From Chaunax sp. Z400 (lineage: Eukaryota; Chordata; Actinopteri; Lophiiformes; Chaunacidae), in NCBI GenBank assembly GCA_037577475.1, contig CM075184.1, forward strand, positions 2,731,001 to 2,795,000: a stretch of DNA of 64,000 nt, written 5' to 3'. Below the pieces are notes generated by a model, which searched no databases, was not told where the DNA came from, and was given only the letters and a program-made list of their open reading frames with translations. The position numbers were made by a program, and so were the translations under genes. Numbering within the stretch: position 1 is the stretch's first letter; each line of letters starts with the position of its first letter. Shown here in pieces: positions 48,094 through 61,396 of this stretch.

Positions 48094-51000
48094 TTTATTA
48101 TGTGTGTATTTGTATGTAACTTCTATATGTTGTGTTGTTTATGTGGTGTATTTGTAGTAACCTCTAAATGTTGTGTGTTTAGTGGTGTATTTGTAGTAAC
48201 GTCTGTATGTGTGTATTTATGTGGTGTATTTGTAGTAACTTCTATATGTGTGTTGTTTATGTGGTGTATTTGTAGTAAACTTCTATATGTTGTGTGTTTA
48301 TGTGGTGTATTTGTAGTAACTTCTATATGTTGTGTTGTTTATGTGGTGTATTTGTAGTAACTTCTATATGTTGTGTTGTTTATGTGGTGTATTTGTAGTA
48401 ACTTCTATATGTTGTGTTGTTTATGTGGTGTATTTGTAGTAACTTCTATATGTTGTGTTGTTTATGTGGTGTATTTGTAGTTTATTTCTTTCTATATGTT
48501 TGGTGTTGTTTATGTGGTGTATTTGTAGTAACTTCTATATGTTGTGTTGTTTATGTGGTGTATTTGTAGTAACTTCTATATGTTGTGTTGTTTATGTGGT
48601 GTATTTGTAGTAACTTCTATATGTTGTGTTGTTTATGTGGTGTATTTGTAGTAACCTTCTATATGTTGTGTTGTTTATGTGGTGTATTTGTAGTAACTTC
48701 TATATGTTGTGTTGTTTATGTGGTGTATTTGTAGTAACCTCTATATGTTGTGTTGTTTATGTGGTGTATTTGTAGTAACTTCTATATGTTGTGTTGTTTA
48801 TGTGGTGTATTTGTAGTAACTTCTATATGTTGTGTTGTTTATGTGGTGTATTTGTAGTAACTTTCTTATATGTTGTGTTGTTTATGTGGTGTATTTGTAG
48901 TAACTTCTATATGTTGTGTTGTTTATGTGGTGTATTTGTAGTAACCTCTATATGTTGTGTTGTTTATGTGGTGTATTTGTAGTAACTTCTATATGTTGTG
49001 TTGTTTATGTGGTGTATTTGTAGTAAACCTACCACCTCTATATGTTGTGTTGTTTATGTGGTGTATTTGTAGTAACCTCTATATGTTGTGTTGTTTATGT
49101 GGTGTATTTGTAGTAACTTCTATATGTTGTGTTGTTTATGTGGTGTATTTGTAGTAACCTTTCTTAATGTTGTGTTGTTTATGTGGTGTATTTGATAGTA
49201 ACTTCTATATGTTGTGTTGTTTATGTGGTGTATTTGTAGTAACCTCTATATGTTGTGTTGTTTATGTGGTGTATTTGTAGTAACCTCTATATGTTTGTGT
49301 TGTTTATGTGGTGTATTTGTAGTAACCTCTATATGTTGTGTTGTTTATGTGGTGTATTTGTAGTAACCTCTATATGTTGTGTTGTTTATGTGGTGTATTT
49401 GTAGTAACCTCTATATGTTGTGTTGTTTATGTGGTGTATTTGTAGTAACCTCTATATGTTGTGTTGTTTATGTGGTGTATTTGTAGTAACCTCTATATGT
49501 TGTGTTGTTTATGTGGTGTATTTGTAGTAACCTCTATATGTTGTGTTGTTTATGTGGTGTATTTGTAGTAACCTCTATATGTTGTGTTGTTTATGTGGTG
49601 TATTTGTAGTAACCTCTATATGTTGTGTTGTTTATGTGGTGTATTTGTAGTAACCTCTATATGTTGTGTTGTTTATGTGGTGTATTTGTAGTAACCTCTA
49701 TATGTTGTGTTGTTTATGTGGTGTATTTGTAGTAACCTCTATATGTTGTGTTGTTTATGTGGTGTATTTGTAGTAACCTCTATATGTTGTGTTGTTTATG
49801 TGGTGTATTTGTAGTAACCTCTATATGTTGTGTTGTTTATGTGGTGTATTTGTAGTAACCTTCTATATGTTGTGTTGTTTATGTGGTGTATTTGTAGTAA
49901 CCTCTATATGTTGTGTTGTTTATGTGGTGTATTTGTAGTAACTTCTATATGTTGTGTTGTTTATGTGGTGTATTTGTAGTAACTTCTATATGTTGTGTTG
50001 TTTATGTGGTGTATTTGTAGTAACTTCATTAATATATGTTGTGTTGTTTATGTGGTGTATTTGTAGTAACTTCTATATGTTGTGTTGTTTATGTGGTGTA
50101 TTTGTAGTAACTCTATATGTTGTGTTGTTTATGTGGTGTATTTGTAGTAACCTCTATATGTTGTGTTGTTTATGTGGTGTATTTGTAGTAACCTCTATAT
50201 GTTGTGTTGTTTATGTGGTGTATTTGTAGTAACCTCTATATGTTGTGTTGTTTATGTGGTGTATTTGTAGTAACCTCTATATGTTGTGTTGTTTATGTGG
50301 TGTATTTGTAGTAACCTCTATATGTTGTGTTGTTTATGTGGTGTATTTGTAGTAACCTCTATATGTTGTGTTGTTTATGTGGTGTATTTGTAGTAACCTA
50401 TAGAGGTTGTGTTGTTTATGTGGTGTATTTGTAGTAACCTATAGAGAGGTTGTGTTGTTTATGTGGTGTATTTGTAGTAACTCTATATGTTGTGTTGTTT
50501 ATGTGGTGTATTTGTAGTAACTTCTATATGTTGTGTTGTTTATGTGGTGTATTTGTAGTAACTTCTATATGTTGTGTTGTTTATGTGGTGTATTTGTAGT
50601 AACTTCTATATGTTGTGTTGTTTATGTGGTGTATTTGTAATAACCTATAGAGGTTGTGTTGTTTATGTGGTGTATTTGTAGTAACCTCTATATGTTGTGT
50701 TGTTTATGTGGTGTATTTGTAGTAACTTCTATATGTTGTGTTGTTTATGTGGTGTATTTGTAGTAACTTCTATATGTTGTGTTGTTTATGTGGTGTATTT
50801 GTAATAACCTCTATATGTTGTGTTGTTTATGTGGTGTATTTGTAGTAACTTCTATATGTTGTGTTGTTTATGTGGTGTATTTGTAGTAACTTCTATATGT
50901 TGTGTTGTTTTTATGTGGTGTATTTGTAGTAACCTCTATATGTTGTGTTGTTTATGTGGTGTATTTGTAGTAACCTCTATATGTTGTGTTGTTTATGTGG

Positions 51001-54000
51001 TGTATTTGTAGTAACCTCTATATGTTGTGTTGTTTATGTGGTGTATTTGTAGTAACTTCTATATGTTGTGTTGTTTATGTGGTGTATTTGTAGTAACTTC
51101 TATATGTTGTGTTGTTTATGTGGTGTATTTGTAGTAACCTCTATATGTTGTGTTGTTTATGTGGTGTATTTGTAGTAACCTCTATATGTTGTGTTGTTTA
51201 TGTGGTGTATTTGTAGTAACCTCTATATGTTGTGTTGTTTATGTGGTGTATTTGTAGTAACTTCTATATGTTGTGTTGTTTATGTGGTGTATTTGTAGTA
51301 ACCTCTATATGTTGTGTTGTTTATGTGGTGTATTTGTAGTAACCTCTATATGTTGTGTTGTTTATGTGGTGTATTTGTAGTAACCTCTATATGTTGTGTT
51401 GTTTATGTGGTGTATTTGTAGTAACTTCTATATGTTGTGTTGTTTATGTGGTGTATTTGTAGTAACTTCTATATGTTGTGTTGTTTATGTGGTGTATTTG
51501 TAATAACCTCTATATGTTGTGTTGTTTATGTGGTGTATTTGTAGTAACCTATAGAGGTTGTGTTGTTTATGTGGTGTATTTGTAGTAACTTCTATATGTT
51601 GTGTTGTTTATGTGGTGTATTTGTAGTAACCTATAGAGGTTGTGTTGTTTATGTGGTGTATTTGTAGTAACCTCTATATGTTGTGTTGTTTATGTGGTGT
51701 ATTTGTAGTAACTTCTATATGTTGTGTTGTTTATGTGGTGTATTTGTAGTAACTTCTATATGTTGTGTTGTTTATGTGGTGTATTTGTAATAACTTCTAT
51801 ATGTTGTGTTGTTTATGTGGTGTATTTGTAGTAACTTCTATATGTTGTGTTGTTTATGTGGTGTATTTGTAGTAACCTCTATATGTTGTGTTGTTTATGT
51901 GGTGTATTTGTAGTAACCTCTATATGTTGTGTTGTTTATGTGGTATATTTGTAGTAACCTCTATATGTTGTGTTGTTTATGTGGTGTATTTGTAGTAACT
52001 TCTATATGTTGTGTTGTTTATGTGGTGTATTTGTAGTAACCTCTATATGTTGTGTTGTTTATGTGGTGTATTTGTAGTAACTTCTATATGTTGTGTTGTT
52101 TATGTGGTGTATTTGTAGTAACTTCTATATGTTGTGTTGTTTATGTGGTGTATTTGTAGTAACTTCTATATGTTGTGTTGTTTATGTGGTGTATTTGTAG
52201 TAACCTCTATATGTTGTGTTGTTTATGTGGTGTATTTGTAGTAACCTCTATATGTTGTGTTGTTTATGTGGTGTATTTGTAGTAACCTCTATATGTTGTG
52301 TTGTTTATGTGGTGTATTTGTAGTAACTTCTATATGTTGTGTTGTTTATGTGGTGTATTTGTAGTAACCTATAGAGGTTGTGTTGTTTATGTGGTGTATT
52401 TGTAGTAACCTCTATATGTTGTGTTGTTTATGTGGTGTATTTGTAGTAACTTCTATATGTTGTGTTGTTTATGTGGTGTATTTGTAGTAACTTCTATATG
52501 TTGTGTTGTTTATGTGGTGTATTTGTAATAACCTCTATATGTTGTGTTGTTTATGTGGTGTATTTGTAGTAACCTATAGAGGTTGTGTTGTTTATGTGGT
52601 GTATTTGTAGTAACTTCTATATGTTGTGTTGTTTATGTGGTGTATTTGTAATAACCTCTATATGTTGTGTTGTTTATGTGGTGTATTTGTAGTAACCTAT
52701 AGAGGTTGTGTTGTTTATGTGGTGTATTTGTAGTAACCTATAGAGGTTGTGTTGTTTATGTGGTGTATTTGTAGTAACTTCTATATGTTGTGTTGTTTAT
52801 GTGGTGTATTTGTAGTAACTTCTATATGTTGTGTTGTTTATGTGGTGTATTTGTAGTAACTTCTATATGTTGTGTTGTTTATGTGGTGTATTTGTAGTAA
52901 CTTCTATATGTTGTGTTGTTTATGTGGTGTATTTGTAGTAACCTCTATATGTTGTGTTGTTTATGTGGTGTATTTGTAGTAACCTCTATATGTTGTGTTG
53001 TTTATGTGGTGTATTTGTAGTAACTTCTATATGTTGTGTTGTTTATGTGGTGTATTTGTAGTAACTTCTATATGTTGTGTTGTTTATGTGGTGTATTTGT
53101 AGTAACTTCTATATGTTGTGTTGTTTATGTGGTGTATTTGTAGTAACCTCTATATGTTGTGTTGTTTATGTGGTGTATTTGTAGTAACCTCTATATGTTG
53201 TGTTGTTTATGTGGTGTATTTGTAGTAACCTCTATATGTTGTGTTGTTTATGTGGTGTATTTGTAGTAACTTCTATATGTTGTGTTGTTTATGTGGTGTA
53301 TTTGTAGTAACTTCTATATGTTGTGTTGTTTATGTGGTGTATTTGTAGTAACCTCTATATGTTGTGTTGTTTATGTGGTGTATTTGTAGTAACCTCTATA
53401 TGTTGTGTTGTTTATGTGGTGTATTTGTAGTAACTTCTATATGTTGTGTTGTTTATGTGGTGTATTTGTAGTAACCTATAGAGGTTGTGTTGTTTATGTG
53501 GTGTATTTGTAGTAACCTCTATATGTTGTGTTGTTTATGTGGTGTATTTGTAGTAACTTCTATATGTTGTGTTGTTTATGTGGTGTATTTGTAGTAACTT
53601 CTATATGTTGTGTTGTTTATGTGGTGTATTTGTAGTAACTTCTATATGTTGTGTTGTTTATGTGGTGTATTTGTAGTAACCTATAGAGGTTGTGTTGTTT
53701 ATGTGGTGTATTTGTAGTAACCTCTATATGTTGTGTTGTTTATGTGGTGTATTTGTAGTAACCTCTATATGTTGTGTTGTTTATGTGGTGTATTTGTAGT
53801 AACCTCTATATGTTGTGTTGTTTATGTGGTGTATTTGTAGTAACCTCTATATGTTGTGTTGTTTATGTGGTGTATTTGTAGTAACTTCTATATGTTGTGT
53901 TGTTTATGTGGTGTATTTGTAGTAACTTCTATATGTTGTGTTGTTTATGTGGTGTATTTGTAGTAACCTCTATATGTTGTGTTGTTTATGTGGTGTATTT

Positions 54001-56955
54001 GTAGTAACCTCTATATGTTGTGTTGTTTATGTGGTGTATTTGTAATAACCTATAGAGGTTGTGTTGTTTATGTGGTGTATTTGTAGTAACTTCTATATGT
54101 TGTGTTGTTTATGTGGTGTATTTGTAGTAACTTCTATATGTTGTGTTGTTTATGTGGTGTATTTGTAGTAACCTCTATATGTTGTGTTGTTTATGTGGTG
54201 TATTTGTAGTAACCTCTATATGTTGTGTTGTTTATGTGGTGTATTTGTAGTAACCTCTATATGTTGTGTTGTTTATGTGGTGTATTTGTAGTAACTTCTA
54301 TATGTTGTGTTGTTTATGTCGTGTATTTGTAGTAACTTCTATATGTTGTGTTGTTTATGTGGTGTATTTGTAGTAACCTCTATATGTTGTGTTGTTTATG
54401 TGGTGTATTTGTAGTAACTTCTATATGTTGTGTTGTTTATGTGGTGTATTTGTAGTAACTTCTATATGTTGTGTTGTTTATGTGGTGTATTTGTAGTAAC
54501 CTCTATATGTTGTGTTGTTTATGTGGTGTATTTGTAGTAACCTATAGAGGTTGTGTTGTTTATGTGGTGTATTTGTAGTAACCTCTATATGTTGTGTTGT
54601 TTATGTGGTGTATTTGTAGTAACCTATAGAGGTTGTGTTGTTTATGTGGTGTATTTGTAGTAACCTATAGAGGTTGTGTTGTTTATGTGGTGTATTTGTA
54701 GTAACCTATAGAGGTTGTGTTGTTTATGTGGTGTATTTGTAGTAACCTCTATATGTTGTGTTGTTTATGTGGTGTATTTGTAGTAACCTCTATATGTTGT
54801 GTTGTTTATGTGGTGTATTTGTAGTAACTTCTATATGTTGTGTTGTTTATGTGGTGTATTTGTAGTAACCTCTATATGTTGTGTTGTTTATGTGGTGTAT
54901 TTGTAGTAACCTCTATATGATGTGTTGTTTATGTGGTGTATTTGTAGTAACTTCTATATGTTGTGTTGTTTATGTGGTGTATTTGTAGTAACTTCTAAAT
55001 GTTGTGTTGTTTATGTGGTGTATTTGTAGTAACTTCTATATGTTGTGTTGTTTATGTAGTGTATTTGTAGTAACTTCTATATGTTGTGTTGTTTATGTGG
55101 TGTATTTGTAGTAACTTCTATATGTTGTGTTGTTTATGTGGTGTATTTGTAGTAACCTCTATATGTTGTGTTGTTTATGTGGTGTATTTGTAGTAACTTC
55201 TATATGTTGTGTTGTTTATGTGGTGTATTTGTAGTAACCTCTATATGTTGTGTTGTTTATGTGGTGTATTTGTAGTAACCTCTATATGTTGTGTTGTTTA
55301 TGTGGTGTATTTGTAGTAACCTCTATATGTTGTGTTGTTTATGTAGTGTATTTGTAGTAACCTCTATATGTTGTGTTGTTTATGTGGTGTATTTGTAGTA
55401 ACCTCTATATGTTGTGTTGTTTATGTGGTGTATTTGTAGTAACTTCTATATGTTGTGTTGTTTATGTGGTGTATTTGTAGTAACCTCTATATGTTGTGTT
55501 GTTTATGTGGTGTATTTGTAGTAACTTCTATATGTTGTGTTGTTTATGTGGTGTATTTGTAGTAACCTCTATATGTTGTGTTGTTTATGTGGTGTATTTG
55601 TAGTAACTTCTATATGTTGTGTTGTTTATGTGGTGTATTTGTAGTAACCTCTATATGTTGTGTTGTTTATGTGGTGTATTTGTAGTAACTTCTATATGTT
55701 GTGTTGTTTATGTGGTGTATTTGTAGTAACCTATAGAGGTTGTGTTGTTTATGTGGTGTATTTGTAGTAACTTCTATATGTTGTGTTGTTTATGTGGTGT
55801 ATTTGTAGTAACCTCTATATGTTGTGTTGTTTATGTGGTGTATTTGTAGTAACTTCTATATGTTGTGTTGTTTATGTGGTGTATTTGTAGTAACTTCTAT
55901 ATGTTGTGTTGTTTATGTAGTGTATTTGTAGTAACCTCTATATGTTGTGTTGTTTATGTGGTGTATTTGTAGTAACCTCTATATGTTGTGTTGTTTATGT
56001 GGTGTATTTGTAGTAACCTCTATATGTTGTGTTGTTTATGTGGTGTATTTGTAGTAACCTCTATATGTTGTGTTGTTTATGTGGTGTATTTGTAGTAACT
56101 TCTATATGTTGTGTTGTTTATGTGGTGTATTTGTAGTAACTTCTATATGTTGTGTTGTTTATGTGGTGTATTTGTAGTAACCTCTATATGTTGTGTTGTT
56201 TATGTGGTGTATTTGTAATAACCTATAGAGGTTGTGTTGTTTATGTGGTGTATTTGTAGTAACCTCTATATGTTGTGTTGTTTATGTGGTGTATTTGTAG
56301 TAACCTCTATATGTTGTGTTGTTTATGTGGTGTATTTGTAATAACCTATAGAGGTTGTGTTGTTTATGTGGTGTATTTGTAGTAACCTCTATATGTTGTG
56401 TTGTTTATGTGGTGTATTTGTAGTAACTTCTATATGTTGTGTTGTTTATGTGGTGTATTTGTAGTAACTTCTATATGTTGTGTTGTTTATGTGGTGTATT
56501 TGTAGTAACCTCTATATGTTGTGTTGTTTATGTAGTGTATTTGTAGTAACCTCTATATGTTGTGTTGTTTATGTCGTGTATTTGTAGTAACTTCTATATG
56601 TTGTGTTGTTTATGTGGTGTATTTGTAGTAACCTCTATATGTTGTGTTGTTTATGTGGTGTATTTGTAGTAACCTCTATATGTTGTGTTGTTTATGTCGT
56701 GTATTTGTAGTAACCTCTATATGTTGTGTTGTTTATGTGGTGTATTTGTAGTAACCTCTATATGTTGTGTTGTTTATGTGGTGTATTTGTAGTAACTTCT
56801 ATATGTTGTGTTGTTTATGTGGTGTATTTGTAGTAACCTCTATATGTTGTGTTGTTTATGTGGTGTATTTGTAGTAACCTCTATATGTTGTGTTGTTTAT
56901 GTGGTGTATTTGTAGTAACTTCTATATGTTGTGTTGTTTATGTGGTGTATTTGTA
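48094..56955. repeat. 41-bp satellite array, second stretch, about 216 copies
   Basis: Same monomer and same variants as 23881-40757. From 50947 to 56933 the phase is exact (146 x 41 bp). From 48094 to about 50910 there are many small indels (for example near 48140-48200, 48481-48505, 48862, 49023, 49160, 49193, 49294, 50030, 50110, 50443, 50475 and 50910). A position-29 A variant (ATGTAGTG near 55057, 55343, 55917 and 56532) was not noticed in the first array. The left boundary is the N gap, so the true left end is unknown. Confidence 0.98.
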
Positions 56956-58203
56956 TATATTGCATATCCACATATCCTCATTATGTCATGGTATCCCTGC
57001 GTTCATGGGAGCCTGTTACCACTAATCTTCCATCCACTCTCTGTCCCAGGTGGACCTTGGTCGCACATCGCCTTAGATTTGGCCTACCGTCCTCTGATGG
57101 TAACACTGTCCTACTTACCTTTGTAGACAGGTTTTCTAAAGCTGCTCACTTTGTTGCCCTTCCAAAGCTTCCTTCAGCCCGGGAAACAGCAGATCTCGTC
57201 TGTCTCCATGTGTTCAAACCCCATGGGATTCACCAGGACATTGTATCTGACCGTGGCCCCGAGTACAAGGCTTTTTGTGCCACTCTGGGCGCCCAGGTTA
57301 GTCTCTCCTCGGGTTTCCATCCCCATTCTAATGGCCAGACTGAGCGTGCTAATCGGGAGCTGGAGTCGGCCCTCAGATGCGTAGCTGCTACCAATCCCTC
57401 CTCCTGGAGCACACACCTTGTCTGGATTGAATATGCTCACAACTCTCTCTCTTCCTCTGCTACAGGACTATCGCCATTTGAAAGTTCTCTTGGTTACCAG
57501 CCACCTCTGTTTCCAGCCCAGGAGGAGGAGATTTCAGTACCATCTGTCCAGCACCATCTGAGGCGCTGTAGGAGGATTTGGAGGGATACCTGGGCGTCCC
57601 TACTACGTTCATTGGCCCAAAACAAGCGCATTGCAGACCGTCGACACCCCCCGGCCCCGGCCTACACACCTGGTCAAGAGGTTTGGCTGTCTTCTAAAGA
57701 CATTCCACTAAAAACAGACTCCAAAAAACTGTCACCCCGTTACATTGGGTCTTTTGAGGTACTTAAAATCATCAATCCTGTAACCGTCAAACTCAAACTG
57801 CCTAAGAATATGAAGATTCACCCTACATTCCATGTGTCACAGATTAAGCCTGTTCTGTCCAGCCCTCTGTGCCTTCCTCCAGGCTCCCTGGACCTCCTGG
57901 AACTGCCAGCCTCACCTTCCTGCCCAGCCTTTCCACTCTGCTCTTGCTCTGGCACCTGCTCAGACCCTCCACTCTGCTCACCCTCCTGCTCTGCACTCAG
58001 CCGATCTGGACCAGCGCTCCACTCAGTCTCCTCTCAGACGCTGGCCACACACACACACACTCCGGACTCACATCCTCTGTGCAGAACCAACACCAACCAA
58101 CCAACCAACCAACCTCTGAGATCTGTTGCCTAATAATATAATAAACTGTTAAACCTTCCTGTGTTTGTGCTTCACTCTTGGGTCCAAGATCAAAAACTTA
58201 ACA
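56956..58203 (+). pseudogene. Ty3/gypsy integrase fragment and 3' LTR region, copy B
   Basis: Same content and same breakpoint against the satellite as copy A. The 400-codon frame (56931-58133) differs at two residues, Gln132 to His and Thr147 to Ala (counting in the frame), both next to the active-site Glu143. The Asp107 and Glu143 codons and the GPY/F-like end are retained, and the same upstream frameshift disables it. The shared breakpoint shows that truncation and juxtaposition to the satellite predate the split of the two copies. Confidence 0.9.
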
Positions 58204-58974
58204 CATTAAATGGGTAGAGATAACTGTTGTTGTGATTTGTTCCTGTATAAATAAAGCTGACTTGACTTTGACTAAACTTGATTGGTTAACAGAGCTGCTT
58301 CTGGACCTCTCATGTCATGTTTCCCATTTGGTTTTACTCTGTTTGTATGAAACTGAATGTTGCTACTGTTAAATGACATCTTCGGGTTGAAGCTCATCTT
58401 CCATTCAAACACACTGAGCACTGTATTCAGACTGAATAGCTGCTCGGGACATTCATGTTTGTCGTGTTGGAGCAATGAAAGATGATTACAGGCGGAAGCA
58501 CCAAGGGGTTCCACAGGGAGGTGGATGAAGAGAGAAGAAGGCAGTGGAAAAGTTAAGCTTCTCTCTGTCTCGTGTAAATTTATCATCACTTTAAATCCCG
58601 TCATGTTTAGTCCAGGCATGTTGTGATCTTTTTATCCCACAGTTGAAAACGCACCATACATAATAGTTACAGTACATGTAACAGTAAATGTACAGTTGTC
58701 TCTGTGTGAATGTATATAATTGCCAGGTTGTTGCATCAAATGCTTTTCAATCTGCACTTCAGTACTACTGCACTCCAGTGGGTGGGAAAGTCAGGTGTGT
58801 TGATGTGTGTGTGTGTGTTTGTGATGTGTGTGTGAATGGAAGTTAAATGCCGTGAGCCTTAGGAAAACATTTCCACTTCTCTTCACGATGACTGCTCACA
58901 CTAAATCATCAGTAATCTCCCACACACTCCACCCTCTGTAGTCATGAATTACTGTACATTCTCCCTCACACTCA

Positions 58975-59011
<37 letters not shown>

Positions 59012-59143
59012 CTCTGTAAAAAGAAAAAAAAGTACATCTCTTTGCTGTAACAACCTACATGCAGGTAAATAGTTATTCAAAGCTGCTGCTGGTGATGAAT
59101 CATGCTTTCTGTGATCATTGTTGATGCTGTAAGGCAGCAGTAG

Positions 59144-60983
59144 GGTTAGTAATAATAATAATATTAGTAATAATCATAGGGTTAGTAATAATAATAATAA
59201 TAGTAATAATCATAGGGTTAGTAATAATAATAATAATAGTAATAATCATAGGGTTAGTAACAATAATAATAGTAACAATCATAGGGTTAGTAACAATAAT
59301 AATATTAGTAATAATCATAGGGTTAGTAATAATAATAATAATAGTAATAATCATAGGGTTAGTAATAATAATAATAATAGTAATAATCATAGGGTTAGTA
59401 ACAATAATAATAGTAACAATCATAGGCTTAGTAATAATAATAATAATAGTAATAATCATAGGATTAGTAACAATAATAATAGTAATAATCATAGGGTTAG
59501 TAATAATAATAATAATAGTAATAATCATAGGGTTAGTAACAATAATAATAGTAACAATCATAGGGTTAGTAATAATAATAATAATAGTAATAATCATAGG
59601 ATTAGTAACAATAATAATAGTAATAATCATAGGGTTAGTAATAATAATAATAATAGTAACAATCATAGGGTTAGTAATAATAATAATATTAGTAATAATC
59701 ATAGGGTTAGTAATAATAATAATAGTAATAATCATAGGGTTAGTAATAATAATAATAGTAACAATCATAGGGTTAGTAATAATAATAATAATAGTAACAA
59801 TCATAGGGTTAGTAATAATAATAATAATAGTAACAATCATAGGGTTAGTAATAATAATAATAATATTAATAATCATAGGGTTAGTAATAATAATAATAAT
59901 AGTAATAATCATAGGGTTAGTAATAATAATAATAATAGTAATAATCATAGGGTTAGTAATAATAATAATAATAGTAATAATATTAATAATCATAGGGTTA
60001 GTAATAATAATAATAATAATAATCATAGGGTTAGTAATAACAATAATAATAGTAATAATCATAGGGTTAGTAATAATAATAATAATAGTAATAATCATAG
60101 GGTTAGTAACAATAATAATAGTAACAATCATAGGGTTAGTAATAATAATAATAATAACAGTAATAACTATAGCGTTAGTAATAATAATAGTAATAATCAT
60201 AGGGTTAGTAATAATAATAATAATATTATTAATAATCATATGGTTAGTAATAATAATAGTAATAACCATAGGGTTAGTAATAATAATAATAATATTAATA
60301 ATCATAGGGTTAGTAATAATAATAATAGTAATAATCATAGGGTTAGTAATAATAATAATAGTAATAATCATAGGGTTAGTAATAATAATAGTAATAATCA
60401 TAGGGTTAGTAATAATAATAGTAATAACCATAGGGTAAGTAATAATAATAGTAATAATCATAGGGTTAGTAATAATAATAGTAATAACCATAGGGTAAGT
60501 AATAATAATAATAATATTAATAATCATAGGGTTAGTAATAATAATAATAATAGTAATAATCGTAGGGTTAGTAATAATAATAGTAATAATCATAGGGTTA
60601 GTAATAATAATAGTAATAATCATAGGGTTAGTAATAATAATAGTAATAATCATAGGGTTAGTAATAATAATAATAATAGTAATAATCATAGGGTTAGTAA
60701 TAATAATAATAATAGTAATAATCATAGGGTTAGTAATAATAATAATAATAGTAATAATCATAGGGTTAGTAATAATAATAGTAATAATCATAGGGTTAGT
60801 AATAATAATAATAATAATAGTAATAATCATAGGGTTAGTAATAATAATAATAAAAGAAATAGTCATAGGGTTAGTAATAATAATAATAATAGTAATAATC
60901 ATAGGGTTAGTAATAATAATAGTAATAATCATAGGGTTAGTAATAATAATAATAATAATAGTAATAATCATAGGGTTAGTAAT
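59144..60983. repeat. 36-bp AAT-based minisatellite with GGGTTA core, copy B
   Basis: Same unit as in copy A, with several units gained, lost or altered, for a net gain of 78 bp (26 triplets). The minus frame is 635 codons and the plus frame 277 codons, both by-products. The right-hand end (about 60240-60983) is more conserved between copies than the middle (about 59640-59960). Confidence 0.96.
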
Positions 60984-61105
60984 TGCTATGTTGGTGTTTT
61001 CAGGAGTTCTCATGTAAAACAAAGGGCCAAAACTACAACAACAAAAAAAGGAACCGTTTTCTCCTACTATTAATGTTCAAAAAAGTGGAGAAAAAAATCC
61101 TCAAT

Positions 61106-61396
61106 CTGCCCCTTTATCCAGATCCTCTCCAAAATATATTGGATTCCTCCTGACTGCAGGCTCAACCCTTCTAAGTTTCATCAATAGACAAGAATGGTGG
61201 AAAAGGCCTTATCTCCCTGTTAAAGAATATGAAAACAATTCTAGATCAGCCCATTTGTCTGGATCCACTTCAGAATCATTTTTCTTCTTCTCTGTCACAT
61301 GCCTAACCCTTCCACCAAGTTTCATGAAAATCCATCAAGGAGTTTTGGTTTAATCCTGCTAACAGACAAACAGACAGACCAACAGATGCTGGTGAA
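61106..61396 (+). repeat. RTE-like 3' tail fragment, copy B
   Basis: Identical by eye to the copy A tail, with the same ACAGACAGACC terminus. Confidence 0.6.

Noticed and set aside
48791..51011. 63-91 codon frames inside the 41-bp array
   Set aside because: They are satellite units read in successive frames. Frames of this length arise where indels or phase let translation pass the recurring TAG TAA.
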